This document shows positions 16,964 through 24,079 of a stretch of 64,000 nucleotides of DNA, in pieces. The stretch is from Pseudooceanicola aestuarii (lineage in GTDB: Bacteria > Pseudomonadota > Alphaproteobacteria > Rhodobacterales > Rhodobacteraceae), in contig NZ_JAAFZC010000002.1 in assembly GCF_010614805.1 (NCBI RefSeq), forward strand, positions 124,001 to 188,000, read 5' to 3'. Numbering within the stretch: the first letter of the stretch is position 1; every line of letters starts with the position of its first letter. The notes beneath the pieces are model-generated. The model saw only the letters and a list, made by a program, of their open reading frames with translations. It searched no databases and was not told the DNA's origin. The translations under genes were made by a program, and so were the position numbers.

Positions 16964-18088
16964 CTACAGGAATGCCCGCTCCACGAACCAGTAGAACCCG
17001 ACGAGACCGATCACCGCCGAGGCCGGCACCGCGATGCGCGGGCGGTACCAGGGACGGTCGCGGAACCAGACCGCCAGCGCCAGGAAGGCCACCGCGATCA
17101 CAGCCAACTGCCCCAGCTCGACCCCGATGTTGAAGCCCAGCAGCGCCGGGACGAGCTGTGCCTGCGGCAGGCCGAACTCCGACAGGACAGAGGCAAAGCC
17201 CAGCCCGTGCAGCAATCCGAAGGCGAAAACCAGAACCGGCCGCCATCGGTGCAACCGCGTGGACAGGATGTTCTCCACCGCGACAAAGGCGATGGACAGC
17301 GCGATCAGCGGCTCCACGATGCGGGCGGGCGCATCGGCCCAGCCCAACGCGCCAAGCGCCAGCGTCACCGTATGCGCCAGCGTGAAGGCAGAGATCTGCC
17401 ATAGCAACGGCCGCAGTTTCGGTGACAGGAAGAACAGACCCAGCACGAACAGGATGTGGTCCAGCCCCTTGGGCACGATATGGGTGAACCCCACCGGGAT
17501 GTAGGCGGCAAAGGCGGCGCCCGCGCCGAGCGCGCCGCGGCCCTTCGGCGTCAGCGGCGGAGAGGTGTCGCCGCCGTCCAGGTAGCCGGCGAAGCCGTCC
17601 TCCACTCCGACATGGCGCAGGATCAGCGTGCCGTTGCCCGCTCCCCAGGTCAGGGTGACAGCGCCGACGGCAGGGGGCAGATCGCCGGTCAGGACCAGCC
17701 GCGTACGGCGCGGCAGATCGGGGCTGCCGACTTCCGGCACGGTGATGTCGGTCAGGGTCAGCGGGAAGGCGCCGCCGCCATCCGCCGTCAGGATCACCCC
17801 CGGGCCGATACTGTCCCAGGCCGCGCGGATCCGCGCCTGCATCCGTGCGGGCGGCAGCGCGCGCAGGCTGTCGTAATCGCCGTTGCCCTCGACCTCGCTG
17901 GTATCTTCCACCCCGTCGAGGTTCAGTCCGGCGACCCGCGCCTCGGCGTTCAGTTCCAGCGTCAGGGTCACCTGCCCTTCGGCCAGCCGCAGGTCTCCAG
18001 TGGCGGGGATCACCTCATGCGCGGCGGCAGGCAACAGCGCCGTCCACAGCAGGATCGCGGCCAGCGATGCGGCGCGGACCCTTGACAT
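16964..18088 (-). CDS. HupE/UreJ-type membrane protein, putative metal permease
   Basis: 374 residues from the ATG at 18088, chosen because it has AGGG upstream and opens directly into a signal peptide (SRVRAASLAAILLWTALLP, cleavage near AAAHEV). Residues about 20-190 form a periplasmic beta-rich region. The C-terminal half has six or seven membrane segments beginning with the HupE_UreJ_2 motif HIVPKGLDHILFVLGLFFL, followed by TLAHTVTLALG and LLHGLGFA. Histidine/aspartate pairs in the membrane suggest nickel, cobalt or similar ion transport, but no hydrogenase or urease gene is nearby. It is divergent from a DUF4198-like gene with a 28-bp gap. Confidence 0.75.
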   Translation of the reverse strand: MSRVRAASLAAILLWTALLPAAAHEVIPATGDLRLAEGQVTLTLELNAEARVAGLNLDGVEDTSEVEGNGDYDSLRALPPARMQARIRAAWDSIGPGVILTADGGGAFPLTLTDITVPEVGSPDLPRRTRLVLTGDLPPAVGAVTLTWGAGNGTLILRHVGVEDGFAGYLDGGDTSPPLTPKGRGALGAGAAFAAYIPVGFTHIVPKGLDHILFVLGLFFLSPKLRPLLWQISAFTLAHTVTLALGALGWADAPARIVEPLIALSIAFVAVENILSTRLHRWRPVLVFAFGLLHGLGFASVLSEFGLPQAQLVPALLGFNIGVELGQLAVIAVAFLALAVWFRDRPWYRPRIAVPASAVIGLVGFYWFVERAFL

Positions 18089-18116
18089 GGCGGCCCTGTG
18101 GCGCAGCTTGGTCGCC

Positions 18117-18941
18117 ATGAAAAAGATGATCCGACGCACTGCGTTCTCCCTGCTGTCCCTGGTGGCCCTGTCTGGTGCGGGGCTGTCCCATGAGTTTTGG
18201 CTGGAACCCGAGGAGTTTCAAGTCGCGCCTGACGCCGAACTGCGGGTGGCGATGAAAAACGGCGAGGGGTTCGTGGGCACCGACCTGGTCTGGTACGACC
18301 GCCGTATCGCCCGGATGGAGCAGTTGCGCGCCGGAACCGCCGCCCCGGTGACCGGCCGCCCCGGCGACCGTCCCGCCGTGCAGATCCCGGCCCGTGACAC
18401 GCGGGCCGGGCTGGCGGTACTGGTCTACCAATCCACTCTGTCGACGCTGACCTATGACGATTTCGACCTGGTGCGCCGGTTCGCCGCCCACAAGGATTTG
18501 CCGACCCTCCTGCCCCGCCACGCCGAACGCGGCCTGCCCCGGAACGGCGTGCGGGAGGCCTACACCCGCTTCTGCAAGACGCTGATCGCCGTGGGCGAGG
18601 GCACGGGATCCGACCGTGCCACCGGGATGGAAACTGAATTCCTGGCCCTGGCCAACCCCTATGTCGACGATCTGTCCGGCGGCATGCCGGTGCGGCTGCT
18701 CTACCGGGGGGCGCCGCGTCCCGATGCGCAGGTCGAGATCTTTGCCCGCGCGCCCGACGGTCAGGTCACCGTGACCACAACACGCACCGATGCGGCGGGT
18801 GAGGCGCGGATCGCGGTGGCACCTGGCCATGCCTATCAGCTGGACGCCGTTGTGCTGCGCGAACCCGACGCCGCCCTGGCGGAGGAAAAGAACGTGATGT
18901 GGGAAACCCTGTGGGCCAACATGACCTTCGCCGTCCCGTGA
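18117..18941 (+). CDS. DUF4198-like exported protein, putative periplasmic metal-binding partner
   Basis: 274 residues with a signal peptide (KKMIRRTAFSLLSLVALSGA, cleavage before HEFWLEP). The HEFWLEPE motif at the mature N-terminus and the C-terminal beta-sandwich segment (VRLLYRGAPRPDAQVEIFA and RTDAAGEARI) match the DUF4198/NikK-type family, members of which sit beside nickel or cobalt transporters. It is back to back with a HupE-type gene, only 28 bp apart. The start could be 18117 or the in-frame ATG at 18126. The metal function is inference from family and neighbour. Confidence 0.7.
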   Translation: MKKMIRRTAFSLLSLVALSGAGLSHEFWLEPEEFQVAPDAELRVAMKNGEGFVGTDLVWYDRRIARMEQLRAGTAAPVTGRPGDRPAVQIPARDTRAGLAVLVYQSTLSTLTYDDFDLVRRFAAHKDLPTLLPRHAERGLPRNGVREAYTRFCKTLIAVGEGTGSDRATGMETEFLALANPYVDDLSGGMPVRLLYRGAPRPDAQVEIFARAPDGQVTVTTTRTDAAGEARIAVAPGHAYQLDAVVLREPDAALAEEKNVMWETLWANMTFAVP

Positions 18942-19170
18942 GGCCGGGCACCGATCGCGCGCGGCTCACCGGTAACAGACGTGGACAGGCAGGGCGTGGG
19001 CGCAGATGGCGTTGCACGCAGGATCGAAAGGCCGAAGGAGACGCCTCGTGGCCCTGCCCCGCGCACCCGTTTCGGTGACCGGTCCACCCCGCCCCGGAGA
19101 TCCGCCAGTGGCTCCGGGGACAACGCACAAGAGCCTTGCGCAGGTGCCCCGCGCCGATCACAAGGGACGC
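18942..19170 (+). other. Leader region of psuK
   Basis: 229 bp without a gene. The only clear structure is a hairpin at 19092-19119. Confidence 0.4.
19092..19119 (+). terminator. Hairpin in the psuK leader
   Basis: An 8-bp perfect stem, CCCCGGAG with CTCCGGGG, encloses a 12-nt loop 51 bp before the psuK start. It may be a late terminator of the DUF4198 transcript or a leader structure of psuKG. Confidence 0.35.
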
Positions 19171-20061
19171 ATGAGCCAAAGCCCAGATATCCTTTGCATC
19201 GGATCCGTCCTGTGGGACGTGATCGGCCGTTCCGCCAGTCACATGCGGCAGGGATCGGATGTGCCCGGACGGATCACCCGCCTGCCTGGCGGCGTGGCCA
19301 TGAACATCGCCATGACACTGGCCCGGTTCGGGCTGCGACCCGCCCTGCTGACCGCTGTTGGCCGTGATCCCGAGGGTGACGAGCTGATCGCCGCCTGCGC
19401 GGAAATGGGGATGGAGACGGCGCATATCTACCGCTCCGACGATCTGCCCACGGATCGCTACATGGCTGTCGAAGGGGCCAATGGTCTGATCGCCGCCATC
19501 GCCGATGCCCACTCTCTGGAAGCCGCCGGCGCCAAGATCCTGCGCCCCCTGACCGGCGGCGCCCTGGGCAGCGCGGACCAGCCCTATGCCGGGCGGATCG
19601 CGCTGGACGGGAACCTGACGACCCACCAGCTGGAAGAGATCGCCGGTTCTGCCGCCTTTGCCGCCGCCGATCTGCGCGTGGCGCCGGCATCGCCGGGCAA
19701 GGCGCAGCGCCTGCGGCCGTTCCTGACGCACACCCGCGCGCTGCTGTACGTGAACCTGGAGGAGGCCGGGCTGCTCTGCCAGGATCAGTTCACCGACAGC
19801 GCCACAGCCGCCGCCGCGCTGGTCCGGCGCGGGGCGTTGCGCGCATTGGTGACCAATGGCGGCCAGCGCGCCAGCGACGCGGATGCGCTTGGCGTCGTCA
19901 CCCTGGACCCGCCGGAGGTTCTGGTGACACGGGTGACAGGCGCCGGCGATACCTTCATGGCCGCCCATATCGTGGCCGAGGCCGAAGGTGCCGCACGGGA
20001 AGACGCGCTGGGCCGTGCGCTTCGTGCCGCGGCGCGATATGTGTCAGGCGATACCGGATAA
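19171..20061 (+). CDS. psuK: PfkB-family kinase, probable pseudouridine kinase
   Basis: Ribokinase-like (PfkB) kinase, 296 residues from the ATG at 19171 with AAGGGACGC upstream. The PfkB signature 1 region is GGVAMNIAMTLARFG near residues 39-53 and signature 2 with the catalytic Asp is VTGAGDTFMAAH near 259-270. Directly next to psuG (15-bp gap), so the expected reaction is phosphorylation of pseudouridine to pseudouridine 5'-phosphate for cleavage by PsuG. No nucleoside transporter gene is adjacent. Substrate assignment rests on the psuG neighbour. Confidence 0.87.
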   Translation: MSQSPDILCIGSVLWDVIGRSASHMRQGSDVPGRITRLPGGVAMNIAMTLARFGLRPALLTAVGRDPEGDELIAACAEMGMETAHIYRSDDLPTDRYMAVEGANGLIAAIADAHSLEAAGAKILRPLTGGALGSADQPYAGRIALDGNLTTHQLEEIAGSAAFAAADLRVAPASPGKAQRLRPFLTHTRALLYVNLEEAGLLCQDQFTDSATAAAALVRRGALRALVTNGGQRASDADALGVVTLDPPEVLVTRVTGAGDTFMAAHIVAEAEGAAREDALGRALRAAARYVSGDTG

Positions 20062-20076
20062 GCTCGAGGAAATCCC

Positions 20077-20988
20077 ATGGTTCGCATTCTCCGCTCTCCC
20101 GAGGTGACGCAGGCGCAGGAGGCCGGCCGCCCTGTTGTCGCGCTGGAAAGCACGATCATCACCCACGGCATGCCCTTTCCCCAGAACGTGGAAACCGCGC
20201 GTCAGGTGGAACAGGACATCCGCGATGCGGGCGCGGTGCCCGCCACGATCGCGGTGATGCACGGCACGCTGCATATCGGTCTGACCGATGCGCAGCTGGA
20301 CCGGTTGGCCCAGGCACAGGACGTGGCGAAACTGTCGCGCGCCGACATGGCCGCCTGCCTGGCCACCGGCGGCACCGGCGCAACCACGGTGGCGGCGACG
20401 ATGATCGCCGCGCGGCTGGCGGGAATCGGCGTCTTTGCCACCGGCGGCATCGGTGGCGTGCATCGCGGGGCGGAGGACAGCTTCGACATCTCCGCCGATC
20501 TGCGGGAGCTGTCCGAAACCCCCGTCACCGTGGTCGCGGCCGGGGCCAAGGCGATTCTCGATATCCCGAAGACGCTGGAAGTGCTGGAAACCAACGGCGT
20601 GCCGGTGATCGCTGTCGGCCAGGACGAGGTTCCGGCCTTCTGGTCGCGCGCCTCGGGACTGGCCGCGCCGCTGCGGCTGGATGATCCGGCGCAGATCGCC
20701 GCCGCCCATCGGATGCGCGCCGCGATGGGTCTTCCCGGCGGCCAGCTGGTGGTGAACCCGGTGCCGCAGGCGGACGAGATCCCGCAGGCGGAGATCACCC
20801 CGATCATCGCCCGTGCCCTGGAAGAGGCGGCCCGACAGGGCATCCTCGGCAAGGCCGTCACCCCTTTCCTGCTGCAACGCATTTTCGAGCTGACGGAGGG
20901 CCGGTCCCTGGCCACGAACATCGCCTTGGTGCGCAACAATGCCCGCCTTGCGGCCCGAATTGCCCAACATCTTGGCAAAGCGGACTGA
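20077..20988 (+). CDS. psuG: Pseudouridine-5'-phosphate glycosidase
   Basis: Cleaves pseudouridine 5'-phosphate to uracil and ribose 5-phosphate, the second salvage step for modified-RNA breakdown. 303 residues, normal length. The family motifs are ALESTIITHGMP (near residues 22-33), TVAATMIAARLAGI with ATGGIGGVHRGAE (about 104-135) and VVAAGAKAILDIPKTLE with the catalytic lysine. The ribosome site is GAGGAAATCCC. It follows psuK by 15 bp as a two-gene operon. Confidence 0.96.
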   Translation: MVRILRSPEVTQAQEAGRPVVALESTIITHGMPFPQNVETARQVEQDIRDAGAVPATIAVMHGTLHIGLTDAQLDRLAQAQDVAKLSRADMAACLATGGTGATTVAATMIAARLAGIGVFATGGIGGVHRGAEDSFDISADLRELSETPVTVVAAGAKAILDIPKTLEVLETNGVPVIAVGQDEVPAFWSRASGLAAPLRLDDPAQIAAAHRMRAAMGLPGGQLVVNPVPQADEIPQAEITPIIARALEEAARQGILGKAVTPFLLQRIFELTEGRSLATNIALVRNNARLAARIAQHLGKAD

Positions 20989-21027
20989 TTTGCGCGCGAA
21001 TTCCGCGCTCTGCCCATTGCCGCGCTG

Positions 21028-21066
21028 CGGAGGAGTGCCTAGGTTCCTTATCCGAACACTCCTCCG
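21028..21066 (+). promoter_or_regulatory. Perfect inverted repeat just upstream of the DUF502 gene
   Basis: CGGAGGAGTG (21028-21037) and CACTCCTCCG (21057-21066) form a 10-bp perfect inverted repeat with a 19-nt loop, ending 9 bp before the start codon at 21076. The first arm looks like a Shine-Dalgarno sequence and the second like an anti-Shine-Dalgarno sequence. It could be an operator, a translational hairpin, or the end of the psuKG transcript. Confidence 0.45.
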
Positions 21067-21075
21067 GACGGGCTG

Positions 21076-21768
21076 ATGAGCGACCCATTGAACCAACCCC
21101 TGCGCAACCGTCCCGGACTTTTTGCCCGGCTCCGGTCCTCGTTCCTGACCGGGATCGTTGTGATCGCGCCCATCGGGCTGACCATCTGGCTGTTGTGGAC
21201 CATGTTGGGCTGGGTCGACGGGTTCGTCCTGCCGCTGGTGCCGGAACGGTTCCAGCCGGAAAAATACATCGGCATCAACCTGCGCGGTGTGGGAATCATC
21301 TTCTTCCTGCTGTTCACCATCGTGGTCGGCTGGGTCGCAAAGGGACTGATCGGCCGGTCGCTGATCCGTTACGGCGAAAGCGTCGTGGACCGGATGCCGG
21401 TGGTGCGGTCGATCTATTCCGGCGTGAAACAGATTGCCGAAACGGTGTTTGCCCAGACCGAACGCAGTTTCGAAACCGCCTGCCTGGTGCAATATCCGCG
21501 CAAGGGGATCTGGGCCATCGGCTTTGTCTCCACCACCGCCAAGGGCGAGGTCGCGACCCGTGCCGAAACCGGCAGCCCGTTGCTGAGCGTCTTTGTCCCC
21601 ACCACGCCCAACCCGACTTCGGGCTTTCTGCTGTTCCTGCCGCGCGAAGACGTGATCGAGCTGGACATGTCGGTGGAAGAAGCGGCCAAGCTGGTGATCT
21701 CCGCCGGGCTGGTCTATCCCAACGCCAAGGATCCGACCCAACCGGCCAAGCGTGGCAAACAGGGCTGA
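21076..21768 (+). CDS. DUF502 family membrane protein
   Basis: 230 residues. Two clear membrane segments (about residues 21-43 and 73-97) are followed by a soluble domain with the DUF502 features VDRMPVVRSIYSGVKQIAE (about 102-120) and VFVPTTPNPTSGFLLFLPRE (about 174-193). Function is unknown; members are widespread in Proteobacteria. The ATG at 21076 lacks a canonical ribosome site, and an inverted repeat lies immediately upstream. It converges on the patatin gene. Confidence 0.88.
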   Translation: MSDPLNQPLRNRPGLFARLRSSFLTGIVVIAPIGLTIWLLWTMLGWVDGFVLPLVPERFQPEKYIGINLRGVGIIFFLLFTIVVGWVAKGLIGRSLIRYGESVVDRMPVVRSIYSGVKQIAETVFAQTERSFETACLVQYPRKGIWAIGFVSTTAKGEVATRAETGSPLLSVFVPTTPNPTSGFLLFLPREDVIELDMSVEEAAKLVISAGLVYPNAKDPTQPAKRGKQG

Positions 21769-21805
21769 AGCCCCGGTCCGGCGCCCGGCCCGGCGCGCCT
21801 GACAT

Positions 21806-22900
21806 TCAGTCGAACATCGCCCGCAGGTCGGTCGAGGACCGTTCCCCCAGATCGTCCAGATGCGCCGCGAGAAACCGTCCGGCGGCCTGTCGCCCGGCGT
21901 CCTTCAACCGATGCAGCAGCACGGGATTCGGCATCAGCTTGGTCGCGACGGACAGTTCCTGCATCAAGTTGTCGTCAGAGATCATGTGCACCAGCACGTA
22001 TTTCATCGCCGCTTCGGGCATCTTGCCCATTTGGATCAGACGTTGCACGAAATCGATCGCGCGCAATTCCCGCAACAGCGAGGAATTGAAGGAAATCTCG
22101 TTGATCCGGTTGTTGATCTGCGTGGGCGTGACGGGGATGTCATCGCGTTCCAGCGGGTTGATGTTCACGATGACGACATCCGCCGGCAACCTGGGATCGA
22201 ACAACGGGAACAGCGCCGGATTGCCGGTATAGCCGCCGTCCCAGAATGCCTCTCTCCGGCCGGTACGGGGGTCGTCCAGCTCCACCGCCTGGAAGATCGT
22301 CGGCAGGCAGGCCGAGGCCAGGATCACATCGGTGCTGATCTCGTCGCCGGTAAACACGCGGATCTTGCCGTCACGCACGTTTGTGGCGCAGACATGCAGC
22401 TCTGGCCCCTCGCCCGCGCAGACGTCGCCGTAATCGAAATCATCGACCACCGGACGCAGCGGATTCTGCCACATCGGCCCCCAGGCATAGGGCGAGGACA
22501 GCCGCGCCGCCGCATCCGCCATGGCAAAGGGCAGCGAATATTCCATCGCCCGCGACATCGCCTGCGCGGCGGGCCAGGCGGCAGGCCCGCCCATCCAGGC
22601 CGGCATCCGCATGTCGTCGATCGCTCCCATGCGCGACCATAGCCAGTTCAGCGTCTCCCGCGCCCCTTCCCGACCGTTCCGGGCCAGCCCGGCCTTCAGC
22701 GCAGCCCCGTTCAGCGCCCCGGCGGAGGTGCCGGAGATGGCGGCAATCTCCACCTCATCGCTTTCCAGCAGGCGGTCCAGAACGCCCCAGGTATAGGCGC
22801 CATGCGCACCCCCGCCCTGAAGCGCCAGATTGATGCGCCGGGGCGAGGCGGCCCCGCGCCGGTCGCCTGCCGGGGTCTTCTTGCCGGTTGCGGGGGTCAT
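21806..22900 (-). CDS. Patatin-like phospholipase
   Basis: Serine hydrolase of the bacterial patatin family, expected to cleave acyl esters of phospholipids or similar lipids. 364 residues from the ATG at 22900, which is preceded by GAGGGGCGC; a longer frame start lies inside bdhA and is not used. The oxyanion loop is GGGAHG (29-34), the nucleophile Ser59 is in GTSAG (57-61) and the catalytic Asp is in FWDGGYTGNP. It starts 7 bp after the stop of the 3-hydroxybutyrate dehydrogenase gene, so the two are co-transcribed. The pairing hints at a role in polyhydroxybutyrate or lipid turnover; that is inference. Confidence 0.9.
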   Translation of the reverse strand: MTPATGKKTPAGDRRGAASPRRINLALQGGGAHGAYTWGVLDRLLESDEVEIAAISGTSAGALNGAALKAGLARNGREGARETLNWLWSRMGAIDDMRMPAWMGGPAAWPAAQAMSRAMEYSLPFAMADAAARLSSPYAWGPMWQNPLRPVVDDFDYGDVCAGEGPELHVCATNVRDGKIRVFTGDEISTDVILASACLPTIFQAVELDDPRTGRREAFWDGGYTGNPALFPLFDPRLPADVVIVNINPLERDDIPVTPTQINNRINEISFNSSLLRELRAIDFVQRLIQMGKMPEAAMKYVLVHMISDDNLMQELSVATKLMPNPVLLHRLKDAGRQAAGRFLAAHLDDLGERSSTDLRAMFD

Positions 22901-22907
22901 GCGCCCC

Positions 22908-23681
22908 TCACAACGCGGTCCAGCCGCCATCGACACTGATGGAGGTGCCGGTGATCTGCTCCGCCGCCGCCGAACACAGGAAGGCCGCGATGCCGCCGAT
23001 CTGCTCCACGGTGGAAAATTCCTTGGACGGCTGGCGCTGCAACAGCACATCGCGGATCGCGTCTTCGCGGCTCAGCCCGTATTTCTCCATCGTGTCGGGG
23101 ATCTGGGCCTCTACCAGCGGGGTGTAGACATAGCCCGGACAGATCGCATTGGCGGTGATTGGCTCCTGCGCGGTTTCCAGCGCCACGACCTTGGTCATGC
23201 CGACAACGCCGTGTTTCGCCGTGACATAGGCCGATTTGTAGGGCGAGGCGGTCAGCCCGTGGGCAGAGGCCACGTAGATCACCCGGCCCCAGCCCGCCTT
23301 GCGCATCATCGGCAGGGCAGCAGCGGTGGTGTGAAAGGCGGAGTTCATGTTGATCGCGATGATCGCATCCCATTTCTCGGTCGGGAATTCGTCGATGGCG
23401 GCGACGTGCTGAATGCCGGCGTTGTTCACCAGGATATCACAGGCGCCCGCCGTCTCGATCAGGGCGCGGCATTCGGCGCCCTTGGACATGTCGCCCTGAA
23501 TATAGCGCACCGGATTGCCCGTCTCCTGCGCCAACTCGGCGGCAAGGGCGTGGTCTTCCTCTCGGTCGCTGAAGGAATTCAGCACCAGCGACGCCCCGGC
23601 GCGGGACAATTCGCGGGCGACGCCCAGCCCGATCCCCGAGGTGGATCCGGTAACGATTGCGGTTTTGCCATTCAGTGACAT
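22908..23681 (-). CDS. bdhA: 3-hydroxybutyrate dehydrogenase
   Basis: NAD-dependent short-chain dehydrogenase that oxidises (R)-3-hydroxybutyrate to acetoacetate. 257 residues from the ATG at 23681, with a strong ribosome site (AGGAGAGGCAC). The cofactor loop is TGSTSGIG (11-18), NNAG is at 86-89 and the catalytic triad is Ser139-Tyr152-Lys156. The C-terminal segment ICPGYVYTPLVEAQI is typical of this enzyme. It heads the operon with the patatin gene. The leader is long and contains an orphan terminator 222-250 bp upstream. Confidence 0.93.
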   Translation of the reverse strand: MSLNGKTAIVTGSTSGIGLGVARELSRAGASLVLNSFSDREEDHALAAELAQETGNPVRYIQGDMSKGAECRALIETAGACDILVNNAGIQHVAAIDEFPTEKWDAIIAINMNSAFHTTAAALPMMRKAGWGRVIYVASAHGLTASPYKSAYVTAKHGVVGMTKVVALETAQEPITANAICPGYVYTPLVEAQIPDTMEKYGLSREDAIRDVLLQRQPSKEFSTVEQIGGIAAFLCSAAAEQITGTSISVDGGWTAL

Positions 23682-24079
23682 GTGCCTCTCCTTGCCTGCC
23701 TGCGCGGCCCACACATCGTGACGCCGCGTCCGGGTGCATCCCCGTCCGTCCCGAGTGTAATGCTGCGTCTGCGAAATTCGAGAGCGGATCGCAAAACGGT
23801 GACAGGGAATCGGTACGGCGGAATTCGGGACGGGCGGTTCGCAAGACGCCGCCGGAGGGTCGGTCCCGCATTGCGCCAGACTGCATCGTAATGGCAGGAG
23901 ACAAAAAAAACGCCGGCACAAGGCCGGCGTTCAGTTATTGAGGCAGGTTTCATACAGGCAAGAAACCTATCGAGCAGTGCTCTCTTTATATGCGAGGCAG
24001 ACGAGCTTTGGAAGTTAAAAGTTTGAAAAGGCACGAAACCACCCGTATCCTTCCCGTCAACAATACGGGAGCAGCGCGG
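23682..24079. other. Divergent intergenic region between bdhA and the binding-protein gene
   Basis: About 400 bp with no protein gene. It holds the orphan minus-strand terminator and hairpins (23903-23990). The part nearest bdhA has AT-richer patches that may contain its promoter. In-frame codons upstream of 24080 are open but lack coding character. Confidence 0.5.
23903..23978 (-). ncRNA. Candidate small RNA or leader attenuator
   Basis: On the minus strand a -10-like TATAAA (23990-23985) is followed by a short GAGC/GCTC hairpin (23982-23972), a hairpin AGGTTTC/GAAACCT with a 10-nt loop (23968-23945), and a canonical intrinsic terminator: 9-bp stem AACGCCGGC/GCCGGCGTT, 5-nt loop, then eight U (23931-23903). 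No minus-strand gene lies upstream within 2.4 kb, so the terminator must end a short transcript. It is either an independent RNA of about 76 nt or a premature-termination leader of bdhA, whose start is 222 bp further on. I do not recognise a known RNA family. Confidence 0.6.
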
